Shown here: one piece after another, positions 49,738 through 58,792 of the stretch
How positions within the stretch are numbered: position 1 is the stretch's first letter
Layout: each line of letters begins with the position of its first letter
Assembly: GCA_016714795.1 (NCBI GenBank)
Contig: JADKCA010000003.1
Coordinates: 1 to 64,000 of the forward strand
Origin: Sphingomonadales bacterium
GTDB lineage: Bacteria; Pseudomonadota; Alphaproteobacteria; Sphingomonadales; Sphingomonadaceae
Direction of reading: 5' to 3'
Length of the DNA stretch: 64,000 nucleotides
Program-made: the position numbers and the translations under genes
Notes under the pieces: model-generated
Seen by the model: the letters and a program-made list of their open reading frames with translations, nothing else
Database searches by the model: none
What the model was told of the DNA's origin: nothing

Positions 49738-50763
49738 ATGACCAACCAACGTCACGTCTGGCGCCTGCGCGCCCGTCCTGAAGGCACCATCAAGGACAGC
49801 GATCTGGACTATATGGCTGAGCCCATGCCCGCCATGGGCGACGGGCAGGCTCTGGTAGAGGTCAATTACCTCTCGCTTGATCCCACCAACCGCATCTGGA
49901 TGTCCGATATGGACCAGTATATGCCGCCGGTGGAACTGGGCGATATGATGCGCGGCGTCATTGCCGGAACCGTCACGCGGTCCAACAATCCTGATCTCCC
50001 GATTGGCACCATGGTGAGCGGACTTGGCGGCTTTGCCAGCCATGTTGTCGTTGATCCCGGCATGGTGAACGCCGTTCGGCAAGTGCCCGGCATTCCCTTT
50101 GCAGACCTGTTCGGATCGCTCGGGAGCACGGCCGTCACTGCCTATTTCGGGCTGCTCGACATTTGCGATCCCAAGCCCGGCGAAACCTTGGTCGTCTCTG
50201 GCGCGGCCGGCGCAGTCGGCTCGATTGTCGGCCAGATCGGCAAGATCAAGGGTTGCCATGTTGTCGGCATCGCAGGCGGTGCGGACAAATGTCGCTGGGT
50301 CGTGGATGAACTCGGCTTTGATGCTTGCATCGATTACAAATCCGAAGATGTCGGCGCGCGGCTCGATGCGCTTTGCCCCAACGGCATCGACATGAACTTC
50401 GAAAATGTCGGCGGCGACATCATGGATGCGGTCATGATGCGCATGAACAATCATGGCCGCATGTCGCTGTGCGGCATGATTTCCACCTATAATGACACAA
50501 CGCCGCGCGGCGGCCCGGCTGCCTGGCCTGCCATCCTGATGCACCGGCTGAAGGTTCAGGGCTTCATCATCACCGATTATGCGCCACGCTTCGGCGAAGC
50601 GATTGCTGCATTGGCGGGCTGGTGGATGGGCGGCCAGATCAAAACCAAGGTTGATCTGCGTCACGGCCTTGAGAACGCCATCATCACGCTTCGAGATCTT
50701 TATTCGGGCGGGAATTTCGGAAAGCTGCTGCTCGAAGTCAAAGCGCCAGACGGGCAGGCCTGA
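49738..50763 (+). CDS. NADP-dependent MDR oxidoreductase (CurA/leukotriene B4 dehydrogenase-like)
   Basis: A 341-residue medium-chain reductase without catalytic zinc. YLSLDPTNRIWMSD and GSTAVTAYFGLLDICDPKPGETLVVSGAAGAVGS, the latter the nucleotide-binding loop (AAGAVGS), place it in the CurA/PTGR/YfmJ branch that reduces alpha,beta-unsaturated carbonyls with NADPH. The C-terminal QIKTKVDLRHGLENA is also typical. GAGGAGAG precedes the ATG. A MFS transporter starts 4 bases after its stop, and the two probably form an operon. Confidence 0.9.
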   Translation: MTNQRHVWRLRARPEGTIKDSDLDYMAEPMPAMGDGQALVEVNYLSLDPTNRIWMSDMDQYMPPVELGDMMRGVIAGTVTRSNNPDLPIGTMVSGLGGFASHVVVDPGMVNAVRQVPGIPFADLFGSLGSTAVTAYFGLLDICDPKPGETLVVSGAAGAVGSIVGQIGKIKGCHVVGIAGGADKCRWVVDELGFDACIDYKSEDVGARLDALCPNGIDMNFENVGGDIMDAVMMRMNNHGRMSLCGMISTYNDTTPRGGPAAWPAILMHRLKVQGFIITDYAPRFGEAIAALAGWWMGGQIKTKVDLRHGLENAIITLRDLYSGGNFGKLLLEVKAPDGQA

Positions 50764-50767
50764 CGCG

Positions 50768-52069
50768 ATGGCCGATGACGCGACGCGCCTCAAGGCCCCG
50801 GGAAAAGCGCCCTGGGGCCTGCTGAGCCTTCTCATCCTCATCAACATCCTGAACTTCGTGGACCGGCAATTGCTCCCGAGCTTTGCCAATTTCATCAAGC
50901 CCGAACTGGGTTTGACCGACACGCAGTTCGGGTTGCTGACCGGCCTGTTCTTCATCATTTTCTATGCGGTGGCCGGGCTGTTCATGGGGATGCTGGCTGA
51001 CATGACGCATCGCGGCCGCCTGATTGCCGGTGCAATTGCGGTGTGGAGCCTGCTCACCGCAGCCTCGGGCGCGGCCAAGGGCTTTGTGACCATGGCCATT
51101 CCGCGCGCGCTGGTCGGCATCGGAGAATCGGCGCTGACGCCTGCCGCCCTGTCGCTCCTCGCGGAACGCTTTCCGCCGCGTCAGCTGGGGCTGGCGGCGG
51201 GCCTTTATTATCTTGGCGTCCCGATCGGAGCCGGAGCGAGCCTGCTGGTCGCTGGTTATCTCGGCCCTGTCCTCGGTTGGCGCAATTGCTTCTACCTGCT
51301 GGGACTCGCAGGCCTCACCCTGGCCGCAGTGATGCTGTTCGTGCGCGATCCCCGCACGCGACCCATTCATCACAAACAGCCTGGTCTGGGCGCGCAATTG
51401 AAGGTGTTGCACGGGGCAATCAAAGCATCCCCGGCATTGATTGCCACCATGGCAGGCGGCGTGGCCATCCATTTTGCGGTGGGAGCTGCGTCTTTCGATC
51501 AACTCTGGTTCGTGCAGGAGCGCGGGTTTGAACGGGCAGAGATTGCCAAGATCACAGGGCTGCTCACGGTGGTTGGCGGCGTGGCGGGCAATGTTTTCGG
51601 TGGCTTTGCCGGTGATTGGTGGCAGCGCCGTTTCGGCTCCGGACGGCCGATGCTGCTGTTCTGGATGATGCTGGCGCTTTCGCCCTTTCTGCTGGCCTTC
51701 CGCATTGTCTCGGCGGACTCGCCCCTCTTTTATGTGGGGGTCGCGCTGGGGGTGTTTCAGCTCGCCGCCTTTTATGGCCCTACCTTTTCCACCGTGCAGG
51801 AACTCGCTCCCATATCGGCGCGTGCCACGGTGACGGCATTCTACGTCCTTTGTCTCAACGCCATTGGACTTGGCGTAGGCGTCACAGCGGCAGGCTGGAT
51901 GGTGGACCTGCTCCGAAAAGCGGGCCATGCAGAGCCCTATAGCGTCGCACTGCTGACCTTCACCATCCTCTCCTCGCTCGCCATCCCTGCCTTTTTTCTG
52001 GCCGGACACTGGTTTCACCGGGACAAGGCACGGCTGGCACTGGTAGACGGTGTTCAGACCATCCACTGA
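50768..52069 (+). CDS. MFS transporter
   Basis: A 433-residue major facilitator of about 12 helices. LNFVDRQLLPSFANFIKPEL and GMLADMTHRGRLI (motif A) are like those of the spinster-type transporter at 17967, so the two are distant paralogues. It follows the oxidoreductase by four bases and may move the compound that enzyme handles. The start MADDATRLKAPGK is supported by continuity with that operon; substrate unknown. Confidence 0.88.
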   Translation: MADDATRLKAPGKAPWGLLSLLILINILNFVDRQLLPSFANFIKPELGLTDTQFGLLTGLFFIIFYAVAGLFMGMLADMTHRGRLIAGAIAVWSLLTAASGAAKGFVTMAIPRALVGIGESALTPAALSLLAERFPPRQLGLAAGLYYLGVPIGAGASLLVAGYLGPVLGWRNCFYLLGLAGLTLAAVMLFVRDPRTRPIHHKQPGLGAQLKVLHGAIKASPALIATMAGGVAIHFAVGAASFDQLWFVQERGFERAEIAKITGLLTVVGGVAGNVFGGFAGDWWQRRFGSGRPMLLFWMMLALSPFLLAFRIVSADSPLFYVGVALGVFQLAAFYGPTFSTVQELAPISARATVTAFYVLCLNAIGLGVGVTAAGWMVDLLRKAGHAEPYSVALLTFTILSSLAIPAFFLAGHWFHRDKARLALVDGVQTIH

Positions 52070-52092
52070 TCAAAAAAGAAGGAACCCCATCC

Positions 52093-52890
52093 ATGGCTGC
52101 TGATGACATTGATTTTGAGATCAAGGGTCAGGAACTCCAATTTGTCGAAATCGAGCTTGATCCCGGCGAGAGTGCAATTGCGGAAGCGGGCGCAATGGTC
52201 TGGAAGGATGCCGATGTGGCCATGACAACGGTGTTCGGCGATGGGCGGGCGCAGGAAGGCGGCTTCATGGGCAAGCTGTTGGGCGCGGGCCAGCGTTTGC
52301 TGACTGGCGAGAGCCTATTCACCACCGTCTTCACGCATCAGGGGCGCAAGCCCAAGGCGCGCGTCGCCTTTGGTGCGCCAACGCCGGGCACCATCCTGCC
52401 GCTCAGACTGTCCGATTATGGCGGCACGCTGATCTGCCAGAAGGACAGCTTTCTTGCCGCTGCCAAAGGCGTGTCCATCGGTGTGCAGTTCCAGCGCAAG
52501 GTGATGACGGGCCTGTTCGGCGGCGAAGGCTTCATCATGCAGAAGTTGCAGGGCGATGGCATGGTGTTCGTCCAGATGGGCGGCACGCTGGTGGAGCGCG
52601 AACTGGCACCGGGCGAACAGATTCACGTCGATACGGGCTGTCTGGCCGCCTACACGCCTTCGGTTGATTTCGATCTCATCACGGCGGGCGGCATCAAGAG
52701 CATGCTCTTTGGCGGAGAAGGCGTATTCTTTGCATCGCTGACCGGGCCGGGCCATGTCTGGATCCAGTCGCTGCCCTTCTCCCGCCTGGCCGGGCGGATG
52801 CTCGCGGCGGCAGGCTCGTCCGGGGGCCAGAACCGGGGAGAAGGCTCTCTGCTCGGTTCATTCGGAGACCTGATTCAGGGCAATGACTGA
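52093..52890 (+). CDS. AIM24/TIGR00266 family protein
   Basis: A 265-residue beta-helical protein without signal peptide. LQFVEIELDPGESAIAEAGAMVWKD, KGVSIGVQFQRKVMTGLFGGEGF, QKLQGDGMVFVQMGG and LFGGEGVFFASLTGPG are the repeated TIGR00266 features. The yeast homologue AIM24 is mitochondrial, and bacterial members are of unknown function, perhaps acting at the membrane. The ATG at 52093 comes after AAGAAGGAACC. It is 23 bases behind the MFS gene and could belong to the same run. Confidence 0.88.
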   Translation: MAADDIDFEIKGQELQFVEIELDPGESAIAEAGAMVWKDADVAMTTVFGDGRAQEGGFMGKLLGAGQRLLTGESLFTTVFTHQGRKPKARVAFGAPTPGTILPLRLSDYGGTLICQKDSFLAAAKGVSIGVQFQRKVMTGLFGGEGFIMQKLQGDGMVFVQMGGTLVERELAPGEQIHVDTGCLAAYTPSVDFDLITAGGIKSMLFGGEGVFFASLTGPGHVWIQSLPFSRLAGRMLAAAGSSGGQNRGEGSLLGSFGDLIQGND

Positions 52891-52956
52891 CAATGGTTGC
52901 AGCGGCGGCCCCGCCTGATAGGATGAGCGCGTAACAACGGCACAGGGAGTAGAAGT

Positions 52957-53640
52957 ATGTCTGTTGATCCGCGTTTTGATCGCCGCCAACTCATTCAGGG
53001 CAGCGCCGCGCTGCTGATCGCCGGATTGGCGGAACCGCTTTGGGCAGCGGACCTTTCCGCCAGTTCGCTCAAATCCATGCTGGGCAATGCCTCAGACAAG
53101 GCTCTCGACAAGCTGGCGGCACCTGACGGCTTTTATCGCGATCTGGCTGTCCGCATCCTACTGCCCGGCACGCAGGGCAAGCTTGCGTCCAAGCTTATGA
53201 AGCAGGGCGACAAATTGGGCCTCACCACCAAGCTGACCAAAAGCCTGAACGACGCAGCGTCGCTCGCCGCTGGAGAGGCCAAGCCGATCTTCCGCAAATC
53301 AGTGGACGGACTGAGCTGGACCGACGTCCCCGGCATCGCGCTTCAGAATGACGGAGCGACGCAGTATCTCAAAAAGTCGGCAGGCATTGAACTTGGCACC
53401 AAGGTGCGCCCGCTCGTCGCCAGCGCGCTTGGCAAATTCGGCGCGTTCAACCAATTGTCCAAGCTGGGCAAGACCGCCAGCCTGCTGGGCCTCAACAGCC
53501 TGACGCAGGACGGGCTGACCGACAGCGTCACGCAACAGGCCCTGAACGGCATCTTCTCTTATATCAGCAAGGAAGAGACCGGACTGCGTGGCAATCTGGG
53601 CGGGACAGCCAAGTCGGTTCTGGATGCGGTGCTCAAATAA
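52957..53640 (+). CDS. DUF4197 exported protein
   Basis: A 227-residue protein with a twin-arginine-like signal (DRRQLIQGSAALLIAGLA) and a helical body rich in Leu/Lys: TQGKLASKLMKQGDKLGLTTKL, EAKPIFRKSVDGLSWTDVPGI and SYISKEETGLRGNLGGTAKSVL are DUF4197 features. It is exported to the periplasm; role unknown. AGGGAGTAGAAGT precedes the ATG at 52957. No cofactor motif is visible even though a Tat-type signal suggests folding before export. Confidence 0.88.
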   Translation: MSVDPRFDRRQLIQGSAALLIAGLAEPLWAADLSASSLKSMLGNASDKALDKLAAPDGFYRDLAVRILLPGTQGKLASKLMKQGDKLGLTTKLTKSLNDAASLAAGEAKPIFRKSVDGLSWTDVPGIALQNDGATQYLKKSAGIELGTKVRPLVASALGKFGAFNQLSKLGKTASLLGLNSLTQDGLTDSVTQQALNGIFSYISKEETGLRGNLGGTAKSVLDAVLK

Positions 53641-53715
53641 GGCAAATGCCGGGTTCAGATTGAATCTGCTCTGCGGACTCTTCTTTTTTGTTGCACTGCA
53701 CACTAAGGCGGGCTC

Positions 53716-54252
53716 ATGAGAATCGATCTGATCCCGGCGGGAGACAATCCGCCCGAAACGCTCAATGTCCTGATCGAAGTGCCGATTGGCGGCGAGCCCG
53801 TGAAGTATGAGTTCGACAAAGCGTCGGGCGCCTTGTTCGTGGACCGCATTCTGCACACGCCGATGCGTTATCCGGCCAATTATGGCTTCATTCCCCATAC
53901 GCTGGGCGATGATGGCGATCCGCTCGACGCGCTCGTCATCACCCGCTCGCCCATTATGGCCGGCGCGGTGATCAAGGTGCGCCCGGTGGGCGTTCTGCTG
54001 ATGGAAGATGATAAAGGCGGCGATGAGAAGCTGATCACCGTGCCTGTCGATTCGACCTTCCCTTATTATGCGGAAGTGGCCGGCCATGTTGATCTGCCGC
54101 CGATCGTGACACAGCAGATCGAGCACTTCTTCACGCATTACAAGGATCTCGAGCCCGGAAAATGGGCGAAGATTCTGGGCTGGGGCGATGCCGCAAAGGC
54201 CAAGGAAATCATCCTGTCTTGTTTGGAGCGCGCCAAAGCCGTTGGCTATTGA
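53716..54252 (+). CDS. ppa: Inorganic pyrophosphatase
   Basis: A 178-residue soluble family I pyrophosphatase that hydrolyses PPi from biosynthesis. YEFDKASGALFVDRIL, YPANYGFIPHTLGDDGDPLDAL (the metal-binding DGDPLD loop) and the C-terminal catalytic region are intact. Length is normal for alphaproteobacteria. Upstream 53641-53715 contains a short CAGATT/AATCTG dyad and a T-rich stretch but no clear promoter. Confidence 0.96.
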   Translation: MRIDLIPAGDNPPETLNVLIEVPIGGEPVKYEFDKASGALFVDRILHTPMRYPANYGFIPHTLGDDGDPLDALVITRSPIMAGAVIKVRPVGVLLMEDDKGGDEKLITVPVDSTFPYYAEVAGHVDLPPIVTQQIEHFFTHYKDLEPGKWAKILGWGDAAKAKEIILSCLERAKAVGY

Positions 54253-54298
54253 CGCAAGGGCTCTGGCCCCTTTTCCCCTGCCGCGCTAGGAGCGGGTG

Positions 54299-55288
54299 AT
54301 GACTCTTTTCCAACAGCCCCCAGAATGGGCACCGCATGACAGCGTCTGGATCGGATTTCCCAGCGCACCTGATCTCTGGCTGGAGGACTTGGCCGGCGCG
54401 CAGGCGGAAGTGGCCGCCTTTGCGCGCGCGGTTCATGCCGATGGCGCGGGTGAGCGCGTCGATCTGGTCTGCGCCACTGCCGAAGCCGCAGCCGCCGCGC
54501 GTGATCTGGCAAGCGATTTCGCGACGATCATCGAAGCGCCCTTCTTCGACATCTGGCTGCGCGATACCGGCCCGGTGATCGTTCGTTCTGAGGGCAAACC
54601 TGTCGCGCTCGACTATCAGGGCAATGGCTGGGGCGGAAAATACCCCTCCCCGCTCGACGATGCGCTGGCGGCCACGCTCTGTGCGCAGGCCGGGCTGGCC
54701 CGCTCCCCGCGTGGCTGGGTGCTGGAAGGGGGTGCCATTGATGTGGACGGCGCAGGCCTGTGCGTCACCACCGGTCAGTGCCTGCTCAACCCGAACCGCA
54801 ACCCCAACCTGTCTCGCCGCGAAATCGAGCAGCGCCTGTCTGCCGATCTCGGCTTGAGCGAAGTGCTTTGGCTGGGCGTAGGCCTGCTCAACGATCATAC
54901 AGACGGCCATGTGGACAATCTGGCCCGCTTCGTCGCGCCCGGGACGCTGGCGCTACCCGAGCCGTTTGGTGCGGATGACCCCAATGCGGCCATCTTTGCC
55001 GATGCGCTGGACCGCGCCTCGCGCTGGCCAGTCAAAGTCGTCACGCTTCCTTCTGCCGGGCTTCATGCCGATGAAGATGGTGAGGCGATCCCCGCCAGCC
55101 ATATGAATTTCTACATCGGCAATGCGGCGGTCATCGTCCCGCTCTATGGCGGCCCGAGCGATGCTCACGCGGTCGAAGCGGTGGCGCGGCTCTTCCCGGA
55201 CCGCAAGACGCTGGGCCTGCCCGCCAATCATATCCTGACTGGCGGCGGCAGTTTCCACTGCATCAGCCAGCAAGTCCCCACCCTTTGA
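54299..55288 (+). CDS. aguA: Agmatine deiminase family protein
   Basis: A 329-residue enzyme of the peptidylarginine-deiminase fold that converts agmatine to N-carbamoylputrescine. FFDIWLRDTGPVIV and LLNDHTDGHVDNLARFV hold catalytic residues, and the nucleophile is Cys321 in TGGGSFHCISQQ. GGAGCGGG precedes the ATG at 54299; a GTG at 54296 is the alternative. The downstream amidase that normally follows (aguB) is absent; hemF begins 11 bases after the stop. Confidence 0.9.
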   Translation: MTLFQQPPEWAPHDSVWIGFPSAPDLWLEDLAGAQAEVAAFARAVHADGAGERVDLVCATAEAAAAARDLASDFATIIEAPFFDIWLRDTGPVIVRSEGKPVALDYQGNGWGGKYPSPLDDALAATLCAQAGLARSPRGWVLEGGAIDVDGAGLCVTTGQCLLNPNRNPNLSRREIEQRLSADLGLSEVLWLGVGLLNDHTDGHVDNLARFVAPGTLALPEPFGADDPNAAIFADALDRASRWPVKVVTLPSAGLHADEDGEAIPASHMNFYIGNAAVIVPLYGGPSDAHAVEAVARLFPDRKTLGLPANHILTGGGSFHCISQQVPTL

Positions 55289-55299
55289 AGGCCGAAAAG

Positions 55300-56142
55300 A
55301 TGCTCCAGCTTGATGATCAGCAACAGGCCGCCCGCACATGGTTTGAGTCATTGCGCGACCGCATCTGCGCCGAATTCGAAGCGATCGAGCGCGAAGCAGG
55401 CAGCGATGCGGCGTTCGATTATGCCCGCTGGAACCGCGACGATGACCCGGACGGCAAGGGCGGCGGCGGCACGCGCGGCCTGATCAAAGGCAAGGTGTTC
55501 GAGAAAGCGGGCGTCAACGTCTCCACCGTGGGGGGCACATTCTCCGGCGATTTTGCCAAGACCATCCATGGCGCGGGAGACAATCCCGCCTTTTTCGCCA
55601 CCGGCATCAGCCTGGTTGCGCACATGGCCAACCCGCATGTGCCCGCCGTTCACATGAACACACGCTTCCTCGTCACGCAGAAGCGCTGGTTTGGCGGCGG
55701 CGCAGACCTCAACCCGCCGCTTCCCTATGATGAGGATACGGCGGATTTCCATGCGGCGATGAAGGGCGCATGTGATCCGCACGGCGCCGATTATTATGAG
55801 CGCTACAAGAAATGGGCAGATGACTATTTCTACATTCCCCACCGCGGTGTGCATCGCGGTGTGGGCGGAATCTTCTACGATCATCTGGAAGGCGATTTCG
55901 ATGCCAACTTTGCCTTTACCCGCGCCGTGGGCGAAGCGTTTCTGGACATTTTCCCCAAATTGGTGCGGCGGCGCATGGGCCTGGCTTTCTCACCCGCCGA
56001 GAAAGACGAGCAACTCATCTGGCGCGGGCGTTATGCCGAATTCAATCTGGTGCATGATCGCGGCACGTTGTTCGGCCTCAAGACCGGCGGCAATATCGAC
56101 GCAATTCTGATGAGCCTGCCGCCCGAAGTGAAGTGGGCTTAA
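55300..56142 (+). CDS. hemF: Coproporphyrinogen III oxidase, aerobic
   Basis: A 280-residue oxygen-dependent HemF that makes protoporphyrinogen IX in heme synthesis. NVSTVGGTFSGDF, NPHVPAVHMNTRFLVT, RWFGGGADLNPPLPYDEDT and GGIFYDHLEGDFD are family signatures. The ATG at 55300 is preferred to an upstream TTG at 55285. It may be co-transcribed with aguA. Its demand would be high in an organism with heme-rich enzymes such as P450, Dyp and cytochromes c. Confidence 0.96.
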   Translation: MLQLDDQQQAARTWFESLRDRICAEFEAIEREAGSDAAFDYARWNRDDDPDGKGGGGTRGLIKGKVFEKAGVNVSTVGGTFSGDFAKTIHGAGDNPAFFATGISLVAHMANPHVPAVHMNTRFLVTQKRWFGGGADLNPPLPYDEDTADFHAAMKGACDPHGADYYERYKKWADDYFYIPHRGVHRGVGGIFYDHLEGDFDANFAFTRAVGEAFLDIFPKLVRRRMGLAFSPAEKDEQLIWRGRYAEFNLVHDRGTLFGLKTGGNIDAILMSLPPEVKWA

Positions 56143-56918
56143 GACGAAATCGACCGGTAGAGCATGGCGACAAAGACTGCCGTCACCAACCCGACGGCGG
56201 CGGCGGCCATGCCCACGCCGAGCGCGACCATGACGACCGGCAGCAACGGCATGGCCAGCAGCTTGCCCAGTGCACCGAAGAAGATGCCAACGATCACTTC
56301 CGCTGCGGACTGGATCACCGTGCCGACCACCAGAAAGATCATGGCAACGCCCAGCAGCATTGCAGCCCGCCCGCGTGTCAGGGAGAATGATCCGGATACT
56401 GCGCTACGCACCGAGGCATCGGCATCCACCATCAAAGCCGCAGCGAAATAGGTCCGCACGCTGGCCCACAGCATGATGGTCATCACCGCCCCGGCCCAGA
56501 TCACCGCATAGGACGGCAGTTCGACAGGTTTGGCCGCAGCAGGATCATAGCCATTCTTCAGCAGGATGATCATGACGGGAAAAATCAGTGCAACGAACAA
56601 CGCGCCCATGCCCAGCGAAAATGCCATCAGGCGCGGCAAGCGGGAAAAGCCCTTTTTCAGCGCTTCCCCGACGCTGATGCCAGGATTGAGAACGAGGCTG
56701 AAAATCGACAATTGCCCGCCCAGCATCAGCAAGATGCCCGGAATGATCAGGACGAGCAGCGCCGCCATGCCGACATGCCGCTGGTGCAGTTGAATACCCA
56801 GTTCGACGGCCGCCTGCCCCACCGCCAGCGTGCCGAGTGCAAGCGGAACCAGCAAATGGGATTCGCGCTTCACGAAATCCAGTGTTGCATCCCAGGATTG
56901 GCTGACGGGCAAGCTCAT
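56139..56918 (-). CDS. Multi-pass membrane protein, YciC/glpQ-membrane-like
   Basis: A 259-residue membrane protein with about six hydrophobic helices (for example LLVLIIPGILLMLGGQLSI, LMAFSLGMGALFVALIFPVM and LLPVVMVALGVGMAAAAVGL). The SVGEALKKGFSRLPRLMAFSLG and ASVRSAVSGSFSLTRGRAAMLLG blocks repeat a pattern seen in membrane proteins annotated as YciC-like. Function unknown. The start at 56918 fits the first strong helix; its stop overlaps that of hemF by four bases. Confidence 0.7.
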   Translation of the reverse strand: MSLPVSQSWDATLDFVKRESHLLVPLALGTLAVGQAAVELGIQLHQRHVGMAALLVLIIPGILLMLGGQLSIFSLVLNPGISVGEALKKGFSRLPRLMAFSLGMGALFVALIFPVMIILLKNGYDPAAAKPVELPSYAVIWAGAVMTIMLWASVRTYFAAALMVDADASVRSAVSGSFSLTRGRAAMLLGVAMIFLVVGTVIQSAAEVIVGIFFGALGKLLAMPLLPVVMVALGVGMAAAAVGLVTAVFVAMLYRSISS

Positions 56919-57006
56919 GCGATTCGGTTCCAAGATTAAGTACAACCCGGTTATGGGCATCGGCAGGCCACTTGGAAAGTCTTCGCGACAATGGCAAGGC
57001 ATAGGC

Positions 57007-57672
57007 ATGACGTTGCCCCCTGATCCCCTGATAGACTGGGAAACCTCCAGCGCGCCTGTGCCGTATCCGGAAGCACTGGCAGACATGGAGGCGCGAGCCA
57101 GCGCGATTGCCGCCGGAACCGCGCGGGAACGTGTCTGGCTGCTGGAGCATCCGCCGCTTTACACCGCAGGAACAAGCGCCAGCCCGGATGAACTGATTGA
57201 TCAACGCTTTCCGGTGTTCGAGGCCGGACGCGGCGGGCGCTACACCTATCACGGCCCCGGCCAACGTGTTGGCTATCTCAATCTGAACCTTGGCGCGCGC
57301 GGACGCGATGTGCGCTGTTTTGTCCACGCTGTCGAAGGATGGGTGATCAGCGCCTTGGCGCGGCTCGGCGTAACGGCTTGGCGGGCAGAAGGCCGTGTCG
57401 GCATCTGGACGCTGGCACGAGGGCAGGAAGCCAAGATCGGCGCCCTTGGTGTGCGCGTCCGCCGCTGGGTGACGCTCCACGGCTTTTCAGTCAATGTCTG
57501 CCCGGACCTCAGCCACTTTGGGGGCATCATCCCCTGTGGCTTGGCTGAATACCCGGTCACCAGCCTGCAAGACCTGGGAATTGGGGCCAATATGGCCGAT
57601 CTGGATGCTGCACTTTTGGCTGAATTCGGTCAATTTCTGGAAAAATTGAGCAGCTGCGAAAAAAAAGCTTGA
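57007..57672 (+). CDS. lipB: Lipoyl(octanoyl) transferase LipB
   Basis: A 221-residue octanoyltransferase that moves octanoate from acyl carrier protein to lipoyl domains. RGGRYTYHGPGQ (75-86), AKIGALGVRV (Lys143) and HFGGIIPCGL (Cys177, the thioester nucleophile) are the catalytic motifs. The start MTLPPDPLIDWE at 57007 is preferred over one in a longer upstream frame. It is divergent from the membrane protein gene. Confidence 0.94.
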   Translation: MTLPPDPLIDWETSSAPVPYPEALADMEARASAIAAGTARERVWLLEHPPLYTAGTSASPDELIDQRFPVFEAGRGGRYTYHGPGQRVGYLNLNLGARGRDVRCFVHAVEGWVISALARLGVTAWRAEGRVGIWTLARGQEAKIGALGVRVRRWVTLHGFSVNVCPDLSHFGGIIPCGLAEYPVTSLQDLGIGANMADLDAALLAEFGQFLEKLSSCEKKA

Positions 57673-57753
57673 GTGCGATTCGGGATTCTTTTAAAATCCA
57701 CTCAGATTTGGGGCATTAAACAATCCAGATCGCACACTCAGGAGTTTAATTCC

Positions 57754-58005
57754 ATGCGCAAAATCGTCACCTTCTCGCTCGTCGCTGCCTCTGCCCTCGC
57801 TCTCGCCGCTTGCGGCGGCGGTGCTGAAGCTCCGGTCGATGCCAACGCCACCACCGAAGTCACCGAAGGCGAAGCCACCGCCAACGCCACCACCGACGAA
57901 ATGACCAACGTCGATGCGGCTGCCGGTGCCGACGCCAACGCGACTGCCGCGAACACCGTTGAAGAAGCTGCTGCCAACACGGCCGAAGCTGCCAACGCTC
58001 AGTAA
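57754..58005 (+). CDS. Small Asn/Ala-rich lipoprotein
   Basis: An 83-residue lipoprotein. The signal ends with lipobox LAAC (Cys20), then a low-complexity tail rich in Ala, Asn, Thr and Glu (ATTEVTEGEATANATT and so on) with no aromatic residues after the signal. It would be tethered to the outer or inner membrane by lipid. No function can be assigned. CAGGAG is 8-9 bases upstream, and a strong terminator follows, so it is a single-gene transcript. Confidence 0.8.
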   Translation: MRKIVTFSLVAASALALAACGGGAEAPVDANATTEVTEGEATANATTDEMTNVDAAAGADANATAANTVEEAAANTAEAANAQ

Positions 58006-58031
58006 TCGCACTTCGCGTTTCTGAAACAAGG

Positions 58032-58061
58032 GGGCCGTCCGGATTTCCGGGCGGCCCTTTT
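58032..58061 (+). terminator. Rho-independent terminator of the small lipoprotein gene
   Basis: GGGCCGTCCGG (58032-58042) and CCGGGCGGCCC (58047-58057) form an 11-bp stem with one G-U pair and a 4-base loop, followed by TTTT. Confidence 0.88.
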
Positions 58062-58142
58062 GCATTTCAGACAGCTTTCGTTAAACCACCGCGCTCAACA
58101 ATGGCATTTGGCATTGTGAACTGTTGAATGAGGAGATGGCCT

Positions 58143-58784
58143 GTGTCGCGTATGAATGTCCTTCTGGGTGCAGCGTTGCTTGGCCTTGCAGCACCGGCGC
58201 AGGCCCAGTTGTTCTACAAGGCACCGGACGTACCCGGCGGCGTTCTGACTGCGCCCGAAAAGGGCTATGGCTATGTTCTTACTGGTGCAACGCCTGCCGA
58301 AAACCGCGCGGCGCTCGTCTGGAATCTCCGCTCCGCGCTGAACGTCGCGGCGCTGCAATGCTCGCTCGACCCTTATTTGCGCATTGCCGACAATTACAAT
58401 GCGATGTTGAGCAACCATCGCGACGAGCTGGCTGGGGCGTTCACAACGCTTTCCGCCTATTTCAAGCGCAAGAACAAGTCTCCCAAAGCGGCGCAGACCG
58501 CGCTCGACCAATATGGCACCCGGACATATAGCAGCTTTTCGGCGGTCGGCGGGCTATTGCCCTTTTGCCATGTCTCCAGCCAGACCGTGCGCACCGCAAT
58601 CTTCACCAAGCGCAATGCGCTTTACGAGATTGCGAATGCCAGGCTCCGGCAAATCCACAATGCCGTGAATTTCCGCAAGGGCGAGCAGCAGTTTACCGGC
58701 ATCTGGATTGCCAATAATTACCACCTGCCCAATCTGGCGGACCAGTGCTGGAAGAAGACCAAATATACCGGCAAATGCGGCTGA
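58143..58784 (+). CDS. Exported hypothetical protein
   Basis: A 213-residue protein with a signal peptide ending LAAPAQAQ (residue 21). The mature part is helical with several cysteines (ALQCSLDPY, LPFCHVSS, ADQCWKK, TGKCG), enough for two disulfides. No motif recognised. The GTG at 58143 is chosen because GAGGAG lies seven bases upstream; the ATGs at 58128 and 58152 are alternatives. Convergent with the carotenoid oxygenase gene, 8 bases apart. Confidence 0.6.
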   Translation: MSRMNVLLGAALLGLAAPAQAQLFYKAPDVPGGVLTAPEKGYGYVLTGATPAENRAALVWNLRSALNVAALQCSLDPYLRIADNYNAMLSNHRDELAGAFTTLSAYFKRKNKSPKAAQTALDQYGTRTYSSFSAVGGLLPFCHVSSQTVRTAIFTKRNALYEIANARLRQIHNAVNFRKGEQQFTGIWIANNYHLPNLADQCWKKTKYTGKCG

Positions 58785-58792
58785 CGGCGCGC

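Noticed and set aside
53652..53690. CAGATT/AATCTG dyad followed by a T-rich stretch after the DUF4197 gene
   Set aside because: The arms are 6 bases with a 1-base centre, too tight for a hairpin, and the T run is separated by GC-rich sequence, so it is not called a terminator.
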